A stretch of DNA of 64,000 nt. Origin: Paenibacillus baekrokdamisoli. Its GTDB lineage: Bacteria > Bacillota > Bacilli > Paenibacillales > Paenibacillaceae. The first letter of the stretch is position 1. Each line of letters begins with the position of its first letter. Shown in pieces: positions 33,305 through 42,700 of the stretch. The stretch covers positions 6,266,001 through 6,330,000 of the forward strand of contig NZ_AP019308.1 of the NCBI RefSeq assembly GCF_003945345.1. The letters run 5' to 3'. The notes under the pieces were generated by a model. That model was not told the origin of the DNA, did not search any database, and was given only the letters and a program-made list of their open reading frames with translations. Both the position numbers and the translations under genes were made by a program.

Positions 33305-36001
33305 ATGAATTTGGAAAAGGTAGTGGTAACAATAAAACGGTTTATATTTTTATCGATTGCGCTTTTTACAGTCTTATCAGGGGGTTCATATGCCAGCGCT
33401 ACCGGTACCGGAACATTCGAGGTAGGAGGTTTTTGGCAGCCGCCCATCTATGTTGGAGCAGATTACAACACCAATACGAATTGGGCAAATATAGCTGCTG
33501 CTAATATTGATGTCATGACAGGAGTCAGGATGTGGGCGGGTACAATGAATAAGGCTGCTAATGAAACCGGTATTGCCAACAGTTATGCCAACAATGTAAA
33601 ACTTCAGGTCTCTGATGATGATATAACAGGTAAACTTGTATATACTGCAGCTGATATCGCTGCCTTGCAAACGGCTTTGACCCCGTATAAAAACGATTCG
33701 CGTGTGACAGGTATTCATATCGTGGACGAACCGACGGCGTTTCAGATGGAAGGCTTCGCCAATGCTTATAAACAGGCTAAGGTATTTGCTCCTAACATGG
33801 ATTACTATGTCAACATGCTGCCTAACGTAACAGATGAAAGAGTACAGGCACCCTATGGTAAATTATTTCTATCCAATTCGGGGGCTCAAGGCAGCGGCTC
33901 CACCATAACATCGACTCATAGCTTGGGACAGACGATTATGATACCGGCAGGCACTCAATATCTAGATGGAGTTGACCTGTATATTGATGCAACCCAATGG
34001 TCCTCGAGTGAAATGCTGATCCTTAGACTTTGGGATAGTCCGGCCAAATCTCTTCTCTTGAGTGAAGCGCTCGCTCTCGGGACTGGTAATAACAAGGACC
34101 CGGATTATTATCACTACTTTCAACTAAGCAAAGCAGTAACGCCGCTATCCACGTATTACCTGGAGCTGGTCCATACAGGGGGAGGCGATAATTCGATTGG
34201 GGGTATCTCACGTTCGAGTACGAATGTCTATACGGGCGGCGCTGCATATGAGAATGGCGTTAGCCAATCCTACGATTTCTTTTTTAGGCTGTATACGACT
34301 CGCGATAATCAAGGCTCGAATTATGAGAATTATTTAGACGACTGGATTCAATACAGCGGGGCGAATTATATCCTTTATGATAGTTATAATTTTCTGTATG
34401 GTTCATCTGATAATCCAAGTTACTTTCAGAATGCAGAGTTGGTTCGCAGCCGGGGACTTTTTCATGATGTACTTTACGGTGGATTTCTGCAAAGCCTAGA
34501 TGGAGATACGAGAACCGTCACAATGGACATGATGAGATGGAATGTGTATACCCTATTAACCTACGGGGCCAAGAAATTGAATTGGTATACCTATTGGCGC
34601 CCAGATCCTAGCGTGAGTTTCAATGGAACTGCTGTCGATGATAATGGGACACTTCTTCCTCGTTATACACAAATTCAGACACTTAACTCAGAGATGCGCA
34701 AGCTAGGAGGAACACTGAAGGATTTAACCTCCTTGCGTGTCTATCATACCGGAACGACTATTCCTATGGGAACAAAGTCGCTCCCTCCTAATTTTTTTGT
34801 CAAACCAGCCGATCTCACGCAACCGGTGATGATTGGTTATTTTAAGAACACCAGCGGCCGTAAATACGTCATGCTAACCAATCGGGACTATACAGCGAGT
34901 AAAACAGTAAGCTTTAATTTCAGCCCGAATCCGGCATCCATAACGGAAATATCCAAAACAACCGGCTTGGAAGTTAGTGCATCTGGATACAATTCTACAA
35001 CAGGAATCTTAAATATAACGCTCAGTCCAGGTGAAGGGCGATTGTTTGCTATGCCGAGTGGGTTCTCACCGAATCTTAACTTAGCAGCCGAAGCAACGGT
35101 AACTGCTTCAAGCTCTTTAGAAAGCTCAAATACAGGTTGGGGTAAGCAGCTGGTTAATGATGATCAACGCAATACAGTTGCGGGTGCTCTAGGATGGCAA
35201 AGCAATAGCAATGTTGCTGCTAATCACACCGAATCTATTACAGTTGATCTGGGCAATGCGACAACAGTTGGCGAGGTCGACTTATTTCAGCGTAACGATG
35301 CAGGAAATGTCGGCACTGGTTTTCCAATTGATTTTACAATCAAAGTCGCAACAAGCTCTTCAGGCCCCTGGACGACAGTTGTTACAAAAACAGGCTATCC
35401 ATTAACCGGGAATGTCAGTCAATGGTTCGCATTTACACCTTTAACAGCAAGATATGTGAAGTTTGAAGCAACGAATCTAAGAGTTAATGCTGGTGAGTAT
35501 CGCTTGCAATTATCCGAGTTTGAGGTCTACGCAGCTTCTAATTATGCTAAAGGATCATTAGTAACTTCCACTAGTTCTGTAGAAAATTCCAATTGGGGTG
35601 TAGCTAAAGCAGCCGATTTGACGCGGAATTCGGTATCTGGATTGATGGGCTGGTCCAGCAATAGCAATACGGGTACCAATCATACAGAAGCGATTTCGTT
35701 CGATATGCAGCAGACAAGAACGATTAGCGAGGTCGATCTTTATCCGGTAAACAATAACGGGAATGTGGGTTCTGGTTTTCCAATCGATTTCACGGTGCAA
35801 GTGGCGGCCAATTCTGGAGGTCCCTGGACGACGGTTGTTACTCGATCGGGATATGTGTTGCCGCCTGGTTTAGTACAGAGCTTCACATTTGCTGCACAGA
35901 CTGCCAGGTATGTCAAAGTGGAGGGAACAAGCCTGAGACAAATTACAACTGAGTCTGGCCTGCCCTATCGCATGCAGTTTGCCGAGGTTGAGATTCACTA
36001 G
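33305..36001 (+). CDS. Secreted glycosidase-like protein with two discoidin (CBM32-type) domains
   Basis: An 898-residue protein with ATG 33305 after AAGGGGTG. A signal peptide (FIFLSIALFTVLSGGSYASA) leads to a barrel-like region (WANIAAANIDVMTGVRMWAG; VTGIHIVDEPTAFQ; YYVNMLPN; YILYDSYNFLYG; KLNWYTYWRPD). A beta-sandwich insertion falls at ~195-335 (YLDGVDLYIDATQW; YYLELVHTGGG). A small C-terminal sheet follows and then two F5/8 type C domains at ~590-745 and ~745-898, each with the sequence W-S/Q-SNSN... GFPIDFT...GPWTTVVT. Glu in IVDEP is a candidate acid/base. The glycosidase family is not recognised. It is an extracellular polymer binder/hydrolase and probably the first step of the IclR regulon. 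Confidence 0.8.
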   Translation: MNLEKVVVTIKRFIFLSIALFTVLSGGSYASATGTGTFEVGGFWQPPIYVGADYNTNTNWANIAAANIDVMTGVRMWAGTMNKAANETGIANSYANNVKLQVSDDDITGKLVYTAADIAALQTALTPYKNDSRVTGIHIVDEPTAFQMEGFANAYKQAKVFAPNMDYYVNMLPNVTDERVQAPYGKLFLSNSGAQGSGSTITSTHSLGQTIMIPAGTQYLDGVDLYIDATQWSSSEMLILRLWDSPAKSLLLSEALALGTGNNKDPDYYHYFQLSKAVTPLSTYYLELVHTGGGDNSIGGISRSSTNVYTGGAAYENGVSQSYDFFFRLYTTRDNQGSNYENYLDDWIQYSGANYILYDSYNFLYGSSDNPSYFQNAELVRSRGLFHDVLYGGFLQSLDGDTRTVTMDMMRWNVYTLLTYGAKKLNWYTYWRPDPSVSFNGTAVDDNGTLLPRYTQIQTLNSEMRKLGGTLKDLTSLRVYHTGTTIPMGTKSLPPNFFVKPADLTQPVMIGYFKNTSGRKYVMLTNRDYTASKTVSFNFSPNPASITEISKTTGLEVSASGYNSTTGILNITLSPGEGRLFAMPSGFSPNLNLAAEATVTASSSLESSNTGWGKQLVNDDQRNTVAGALGWQSNSNVAANHTESITVDLGNATTVGEVDLFQRNDAGNVGTGFPIDFTIKVATSSSGPWTTVVTKTGYPLTGNVSQWFAFTPLTARYVKFEATNLRVNAGEYRLQLSEFEVYAASNYAKGSLVTSTSSVENSNWGVAKAADLTRNSVSGLMGWSSNSNTGTNHTEAISFDMQQTRTISEVDLYPVNNNGNVGSGFPIDFTVQVAANSGGPWTTVVTRSGYVLPPGLVQSFTFAAQTARYVKVEGTSLRQITTESGLPYRMQFAEVEIH

Positions 36002-36073
36002 TATTTGCAAGTGTCGCGGAGAAGAGGTATTATCCTATACCTTTTCTCTGTAATGCTTTGAATTCAATAATCG

Positions 36074-36103
36074 TTGGACAATTGTAATGGAATTGGATAA
36101 AAT
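36074..36103 (+). promoter_or_regulatory. Sigma-A-like promoter of iclR
   Basis: TTGGAC (36074-36079), an 18-base spacer and TAAAAT (36098-36103). The predicted transcription start falls in the operator at 36110-36129, consistent with autorepression. Confidence 0.6.
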
Positions 36104-36109
36104 GAGAGG

Positions 36110-36129
36110 GAATTCATAAGTGTGAATTC
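36110..36129 (+). promoter_or_regulatory. Operator palindrome at iclR
   Basis: GAATTCATAAGTGTGAATTC has arms GAATTCA and TGAATTC around six bases. It covers the predicted transcription start and shares the TTCA-N6-TGAA core with sites at 33248 and 45315. Confidence 0.7.
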
Positions 36130-36143
36130 AATTCGGTAAAAGG

Positions 36144-36959
36144 GTGATTAAATTGGAAAAAATTTCTCCAAAAGTTAAATCTGCCGATCGTGTTCTTGAT
36201 ATTTTTGAGCTTTTTACTGGTGGAACAGACACATATAATTTAACGGAAATATCCAAGAATCTCAAAATGCCTCCGAGCAGTACCTACGGCATTTTACAGA
36301 ACATGCTTAATCGAGGATATTTGGAGGTCGACAAGTCAGGAAAGCAATTCAGAATTGGGTATAAGCTATTTATGATCCAAAACAGGTATACGCAGGGCAC
36401 AAGCCTGAGTGATGAATTTTATCAGATTGCCGAGAAAATAGTTGATGATCTCAATGAATCGGTTAGCTTATCGGTTCGGAAAGACAGCCAGCTTCATTAC
36501 ATCGGAGAGAAAGTGAGCTCGCAAGCTCTGCGCTATGCACCCAATCAGGGAGATACGCTTCCGCTGCACGCTACTGCCTCCGGAAAAATATTGCTGGCTA
36601 ATCTGACGATTGAGGAGCTGCGTGTACTGTATCCGACGAATCAATTGGATCAAGTCACAGATAAAACAATAAGCAATTTCGCCGATTTGTTAATCGAGCT
36701 AGAGACAGTAAAAAGAACGGGGATCGGCTACAATATCGGCGAAACTGTAAACGGTGTGCATTGTTTAGCGAGTGGGGTGTACGATCAGAATAATGAGGTC
36801 GTAGCGTCAATCAGTATCTCGATGCCAACAGTGCGGATTACTGAGGATACGTGGGCTAAGGCTCATTACTGGATTGAACGTGCCAGCTTTGAACTTAGTC
36901 GAAAGGTTTACAATAACGTCGATCGAACTCATGCTAATGAAATAGATACTCCTGTTTGA
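36144..36959 (+). CDS. IclR-family transcriptional regulator
   Basis: A 271-residue protein. The N-terminal winged helix spans ~12-75 (SADRVLDIFELF; NLTEISKNLKMPPSSTYGIL). The effector domain spans ~90-255 with the family features HYIGEKVSSQ, LPLHATASGKILLA, GIGYNIGETVNGVHCLASG and VASISISMP. GTG 36144 and TTG 36153 are both possible starts. The second has AAGGGTGA at a better distance. The family binds small organic acids and either represses or activates catabolic operons. It lies between the discoidin-domain gene and the DUF4838 genes, and matching boxes occur at all their promoters. Confidence 0.93.
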   Translation: MIKLEKISPKVKSADRVLDIFELFTGGTDTYNLTEISKNLKMPPSSTYGILQNMLNRGYLEVDKSGKQFRIGYKLFMIQNRYTQGTSLSDEFYQIAEKIVDDLNESVSLSVRKDSQLHYIGEKVSSQALRYAPNQGDTLPLHATASGKILLANLTIEELRVLYPTNQLDQVTDKTISNFADLLIELETVKRTGIGYNIGETVNGVHCLASGVYDQNNEVVASISISMPTVRITEDTWAKAHYWIERASFELSRKVYNNVDRTHANEIDTPV

Positions 36960-37000
36960 GAGGCTTACGCGTAGATACAAATTGTTCGAATAGAATGATT

Positions 37001-37044
37001 ATCTAATTTGGGACGACGTGAATTCAGGTTGTCCCAAATTAGAT
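37001..37044. terminator. 44-base palindrome downstream of iclR
   Basis: ATCTAATTTGGGAC (37001-37014) and GTCCCAAATTAGAT (37031-37044) are perfect inverted repeats. The inner bases extend the symmetry to TGAATTCA with two mismatched positions per side. TTTATTTTTG follows at 37054. It is likely the iclR terminator, though the central TGAATTCA also matches half of the regulon operator. The rest of the 377-base gap holds the DUF4838 promoter region. Confidence 0.7.
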
Positions 37045-37189
37045 TATAAAAGGTTTATTTTTGTGTGGCTATAACCTCCAATATATTTGCGAAATGATCG
37101 ATTACTTATATTCCCCCTGCGTTCATCCTCTCAAAACCCTTGTGCTGCTCGTTTTTGACTCTTCCGATTTAAAACTCCCTTCAATAAAA

Positions 37190-37222
37190 TTCAAATATAA
37201 GAATTTAATTCACAAATAAGAA
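37190..37222 (+). promoter_or_regulatory. Paired IclR-type boxes upstream of the DUF4838 promoter
   Basis: TTCAAATATAAGAA (37190-37203) and TTCACAAATAAGAA (37209-37222) begin 19 bases apart. The second starts exactly 21 bases before the -35 hexamer. The operon promoter at 45.2 kb has the same two boxes with the same 19- and 21-base spacing, so activation from upstream is likely. Confidence 0.65.
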
Positions 37223-37229
37223 AAAAGTG

Positions 37230-37258
37230 TTGACACTCAAATTGCAGTCACTTACAAT
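37230..37258 (+). promoter_or_regulatory. Near-consensus sigma-A promoter of the DUF4838 gene
   Basis: TTGACA (37230-37235), a 17-base spacer and TACAAT (37253-37258). Transcription would start near 37265, leaving a ~70-base leader that contains a cre-like site. Confidence 0.8.
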
Positions 37259-37290
37259 ACAACTAAATCCATAATCTATATCATCGTATA

Positions 37291-37304
37291 TGTAAGCGCT
37301 TTTT
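37291..37304 (+). promoter_or_regulatory. cre-like catabolite repression site
   Basis: TGTAAGCGCTTTTT matches the CcpA consensus TGWAANCGNTNWCA at all but the last two positions. It lies about 26 bases after the predicted transcription start, where CcpA would block elongation. Confidence 0.5.
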
Positions 37305-37336
37305 TATCTTGTAAGTATGAAATGAGGTTATCTATC

Positions 37337-39697
37337 ATGACAACTGAAGCGATCAAAATTAGCGAAGGAGGAGAAATCACAGCAATAATAGTATTGGCTC
37401 CTGATGCAAATGCTCAAATTTGTCACGCAGCATCGATACTTGAGAAATATTTACAGCTGTCTACAAGTGGGCAAATGCTCCGATTTATTACAACAGATCC
37501 AGATATACCCCATGACAAAAACCGTATTTATATTGGTGTTCTTGATCCGGAAATCGAATTAAATGCAGAAAGTGCTCTCAATGGATTGGGAGATGACGGC
37601 TTTGTTATTTATCCGCAAGGAAACAGTATTAGCATCATTGGAAATACGTCTTGGGGTACGGAATACGGAGTACTCGAGTTTCTGGAGCGCTATGTTGGCG
37701 TTTGTTGGTTAATGCCAGGGCCTGATGGGGAGGATGTTCCGCGTCATACCGATATTTCAATTCCAGTTGTCATAGTACGGGATGCACCCCAATCTATCTC
37801 CAGACATTTCTTCGGCACGGATAAACTGGCTACGAGCACGGAATGGGCCAGACGAAACAGAATGCATGACATGATTCAGTTCCATCACAATATGTCCGTT
37901 TTATTTGACACTGAATTTCACGCGGATCATGCGGAGTATTATCCGGATGGAGTTTTGCCGGATCATCCTGATAACTGGCAGCCAAGTATGAACGACACAA
38001 CGGCGAATGCTGCAATTCAGCGTATCATTACTTATTTTGAAAGGAATCCAGACGAATTATCTTATTCTCTGGGCATTAATGACAGCCAGAATTACTGTGA
38101 AGCCAATCCTGCTCATCCCTTGTATACGGGCAAATTAAATTCAATCGGATATTTGGATATGTCAGATGTCTATTATCCATGGATTAACAAAATTGTTGCG
38201 GGAGTCACCGAGAAATTTCCTGATAAATATTTCGGGCTGCTGGCCTATTGGAATGTTTATGACCCGCCGACAAATGTAAAGCTTCATCCTCGAATCGTAC
38301 CTTACATTACAGATGATAGAATGACTTGGATAGATCCCGTTAAGCGGCTAGAAGGGCATGACCATACGGAACGATGGAAGAAAGCGGCGGATCATCTTGC
38401 GTTCTATGAATATCTATACGGCACTCCCTATTGTGTCCCGCGAGTTTATATCCATAGAATGGCTGAGAACTACAAATATGCAAGGAATACGAACGTCATT
38501 GCACATGTTGCCGAACTGTTTCCCAATTTTGGAGAGGGACCAAAGCCATGGATTTCAGCGAAGCTTCAGTGGAATCCCTTTCTGAATATCGAAGATTTAC
38601 TAAGCCAATGGTATATTCGAACGGTTGGAATAAAAGCGGCCTCATACTTGCGTGAATATTTTGAATATTGGGAATATTTCTGGGAAACGCGTATTTTCAA
38701 GACGAAATGGTACCGTAAATGGGCAGATTCCCCCATACATTTTAATTTTCTTGATTTGTTTGATTCCAGTTATTTGCAAGCAGTGACAGACGATGATATG
38801 GCAAAGAGCCGCAGGTTGATGGAGAAGGTCGTCTTACATGCAGAAACAGACGCTCAGAAGAAACGAGCTCATCTGCTTATGAGCACCTTTGAATACTATG
38901 AAGATTCTGTGCTGAGCTATATGAGAACTAATAGCATTCTCTGCCCGACAAACAATCAGGAAGTGGCCGAGCTGCTATTCGATAGTAGTCGCACAGTATC
39001 AATAGCAAAGAGGAGGCTGCAGGGATTAAAGGTTCCGCAGGTCGATCCGATACTCGTATCACCCAGTGATCTATTTTCCTTCGATGGTGTTTGGATATGG
39101 CGAGGCACGGAAAGAGCTTTATCTCCCTGCCTAGCACAATGGCTTAAGCATACGTCTGATCCTGAGGAGTTCATTCAGCAGCTTAAACTGTACGGGAATG
39201 GTGAGGAACAAACGGATTTACGAGATTATGCGCGGTTTATGTTAGCGGAGTTAGATCAGGGTGAGAATCTACTGCATAACCATTCGATTTGCACTAGACC
39301 TGCCAAGAATTCACCGAATGAAACAATCCAATGGGATTGGTCAGAAAATGCATTAACGAAAATCCGCACCGGTATATGCAGGTTACAAGAAGTTCACTTG
39401 GAACCGGGCTGTTACGGGGTAGTAATCAGACTGAATGTTACGGATGAGATGGCATTAGACGCGACAATCAATTGGTATTTTCAGATTGCCAATGGTCAAG
39501 GTGAGATTGTCGATTCTATCATTACAGGCAGAATACCATTAATAACAGGCAAAGGTGACGAAATCACTTTAGAAGCGATGTTTGAAGTTGTGAATGAACC
39601 TTGCAAGGTTCCATTGGTATTTCAAGTTTACGAGATTAAACCGGATGAACGACTGGACTTGGAGATCTCTCATTTTGCGCTGTATAGGCTGAATTAG
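37337..39697 (+). CDS. Cytoplasmic DUF4838 protein (alpha-glucuronidase-like N-domain)
   Basis: A 786-residue protein with no signal peptide. ATG 37337 is chosen because GAGGT lies eight bases upstream, while ATG 37322 lacks a site. The N-terminal part (IVLAPDANAQICHAASILEK; GDDGFVIYPQGNSISIIGN; GTEYGVLEFLERYVGVCWLM) is the small fold that precedes catalytic barrels in GH67/GH20-type enzymes. The DUF4838 barrel follows to ~590 (DMIQFHHNMSVLFD; SYSLGINDSQNYCEA; LLAYWNVYDPP; VAELFPNFGEGPKPW). The last ~150 residues form a carbohydrate-binding beta-sandwich (TINWYFQIANGQGEIVDSII) related to the modules of the next gene. Glycoside cleavage is inferred. Being intracellular while its paralogue is exported suggests processing of imported fragments. 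Confidence 0.82.
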   Translation: MTTEAIKISEGGEITAIIVLAPDANAQICHAASILEKYLQLSTSGQMLRFITTDPDIPHDKNRIYIGVLDPEIELNAESALNGLGDDGFVIYPQGNSISIIGNTSWGTEYGVLEFLERYVGVCWLMPGPDGEDVPRHTDISIPVVIVRDAPQSISRHFFGTDKLATSTEWARRNRMHDMIQFHHNMSVLFDTEFHADHAEYYPDGVLPDHPDNWQPSMNDTTANAAIQRIITYFERNPDELSYSLGINDSQNYCEANPAHPLYTGKLNSIGYLDMSDVYYPWINKIVAGVTEKFPDKYFGLLAYWNVYDPPTNVKLHPRIVPYITDDRMTWIDPVKRLEGHDHTERWKKAADHLAFYEYLYGTPYCVPRVYIHRMAENYKYARNTNVIAHVAELFPNFGEGPKPWISAKLQWNPFLNIEDLLSQWYIRTVGIKAASYLREYFEYWEYFWETRIFKTKWYRKWADSPIHFNFLDLFDSSYLQAVTDDDMAKSRRLMEKVVLHAETDAQKKRAHLLMSTFEYYEDSVLSYMRTNSILCPTNNQEVAELLFDSSRTVSIAKRRLQGLKVPQVDPILVSPSDLFSFDGVWIWRGTERALSPCLAQWLKHTSDPEEFIQQLKLYGNGEEQTDLRDYARFMLAELDQGENLLHNHSICTRPAKNSPNETIQWDWSENALTKIRTGICRLQEVHLEPGCYGVVIRLNVTDEMALDATINWYFQIANGQGEIVDSIITGRIPLITGKGDEITLEAMFEVVNEPCKVPLVFQVYEIKPDERLDLEISHFALYRLN

Positions 39698-39757
39698 GTC
39701 TAGGCTAACCGTTTATTGTATGCATTCATCATTCATAACCAAAGGGGGCTTCATGAA

Positions 39758-42700
39758 ATGATAACGAGCAGAAAGGCTCGAATATCTATTCTATTAATTA
39801 TCTGCCTACTATCATTCAGCTTCAGTTCATTATGCGGCGCAGCGTCTGTTGCCGGCGTGAACACTGTCGAATTATCGGATTCCAAAGCTTCTGATTCCAA
39901 AGCTTCTGGTTCTGTATCTGACATAAGGGGGAATTGGGCAGAGCGTACTCTTCTTGAATGGCTGGATCGCGGTTGGATTTCCGGTTATTTGAATGGGAAA
40001 TTCGAACCGAATCGAATTGTAACCAGAGGTGAAGGCTTTGCGCTGATCAATCGCTCCTTCGGTTTTACCGAGAAGGCCGAATTACAGTTCTCCGATCTTT
40101 CTGCAACGGATTGGGAATATGACGAGGTAGCTAAAGCGGTAAAAGCCGGATACATAAAGGGATATGGGAACAATTCGATAGGTAGTAAAAATCATGTGAA
40201 CAGACAAGAAGCAGCATTGATGATCGCCAGACTGCTTCATATGGATGAGACTTTGGCGGATTCCTCAATCTCATTTACGGATCATGCAAAGATTGCTTCA
40301 TGGAGCAAGTCTGCCATTCAATCGCTTGTTGCCAAAGGAATCGTCAAAGGGTACCTGGATGGCAGCTTTAAACCGGAGGCGTCAATCACTCGAGCCGAAA
40401 TGGTAGTCATGCTGGATCGCGCCTTGAAGGTGTCAGCTGGCGTACAGCAAACGACGACCTATGATAAGGCAGGTGTCTATGGAACTGCTGAGAAGCTAAC
40501 AACAATTAACGGTAATGTTGTGGTGAACAAACCAGGAATTACATTGAGAAATTTTAATATTCAGGGTGATTTGATTTTGGCGGAAGGCATCGGTGAAGGG
40601 GACGTATCACTGATCAATGTTTCAGTCAAAGGAGAAACAAGCATACAGGGAGGAGGAGTTAACAGTATTCATGTTGTGGATTGTACGTTGGTCCATGTAT
40701 CTGTTAATAAATCAGCAAGCCCTGTGCGTATTGTGGTAGAAGGTACGACAAGCGTTGAAGATATTGCCATCTTATCCTCTGCTTTGCTTGAAGAGCTCAA
40801 TCTTACGGGGAAGGGATTTCAGAATGTACAGGTGAGCGACAAGCTTCCTCCTCATTCGAGTATCTCGTTAACCGGACAATTTGATGAGGTTTCGATTTCC
40901 GCAAAGGATATAGATGTACATGTACAGACAGGATCTCGTATTATTCGATTGATTCTAAATGCAGTTGTCAAAGTATATGGTCAAGGTGTGATTCAATCTG
41001 CAACAATCAGTGAAGCGGCAAAGGGATCAACTTTTGAGCGTCAGCCTGAAAGTCAGACAGGCGGTATGACGGGGGTTACGGGTACGAACATCGTAAACTC
41101 ACCTAACTCGTTAACGATTGTAGATTCAGGTGCAGCAGCTGCAACGATTCTGGTGAGCGAGACTGCCGACAAGCAAACCTTGGAAGCAGCTGATCTATTA
41201 GTCAATTATATTAAGAAATCGACAAGTGCAGAGCTCAAAATTTACACCATTGGGGATGTTGGGATACCCAGCGGAGGTACTCATATCTATGTCGGGGCAA
41301 TTGCTCCAGGCAGCGAGTCTAGCGTAAATAGCCAGCTGCTGAATCTGGGCGCAGACGGCTTTGTAATCTATCCCCAGCTAAGCAATAATTCGATCTCTAT
41401 TAAAGGGCCAAGCTCTTGGGGAACGGAATTCGGTGTAATTGAGTTTCTTGAGCGGTATGTAGGCGTACGCTGGCTGCTCCCTGGGCCAGATGGTGAAGAT
41501 GTGCCGCAGGCATCGAAACTTGTCATACCTCTTAGTAGTGTCCGGGATCAGCCCTCATTTATTTCTAGAAAATTTTTCGGAACGGAAAGCCCTGCAACGA
41601 ATGTTGAGTGGACAAAGCTCAATCGTATGCATGATACCATTCGTTTCCATCATAATTTGAATGTATTGTTTAATCCCGCTGAAAACAGCGATCACCCTGA
41701 ATACTATCCAGGCGGTGTAGTTCCCGCTACAATTCACGGTTGGCAGCCTTGTATGAATGATACAACTGCTGCAGCTGCAATTGTAAAAATCAATGCCTAT
41801 TTCGCGGCCCATCCGGGTGAGATATCTTATTCACTAGGCATTAATGATAACAGTAATTTCTGCGAGGCGAACCCTTCGGATCCTCATTATCCGAATCCGC
41901 CTGCATTGAATTCACTTGGCTATCTGGACATGTCGAATGTTTATTATGCATGGGTCAATAAGATCGTGGAAGGTGTTCTGAAACAATATCCGGACAAGTA
42001 TTTCGGATTACTGGCTTACTGGAATGTTTACGATCCGCCGACTGATCCCGATCTTAAACTGAACCCAAGAGTTATTCCTTATATTACGGATGATCGGCTT
42101 TCCTGGAATGATGAAGCAAAGGCAGAAGAAGGGCACCGGCTCACGGAGGACTGGTCGAAGAAGGCTACCGGCCTGGCTTTTTACGAGTATCTATATGGCT
42201 TTCCATATGGCGTTCCGCGTTTCTATCCGAATGTCATGGCTAAGAATTATCAATATTCATTAGCTAACAACGTCGTTGCGCATGTTGCAGAATTATTTCC
42301 GAACTTCGGTGAGGGGCCCAAGCCTTGGTTGTCCGCAAAGCTTCAGTGGAATCCAAACCAGGATGTGGACGCGCTGTTGAATGACTGGTATGTGAGAGCA
42401 GTCGGCCAGGAAGCAGCACCTTACTTGAAGGAGTACTACGATCACTGGGAACAATTCTGGTCAGAGCGGATTTTCAAATCTGAATGGTACTTGAACTGGG
42501 CCAACTCACCGAACCGCAACAATTTCATGAATCTCTATGACTACATTTATCTGGCTGAAGTAACGGACGAGGATTTGTCCTTGAGCCGTAACTTAATGGA
42601 GCAAGTGGTTAAACATGCAGGAACAAAAGCTCAAATTACCCGTGCAGAGAAGCTGCTTGATACATTCGAATATTATGAGGCCTCGTCGCTTGGTTATATG

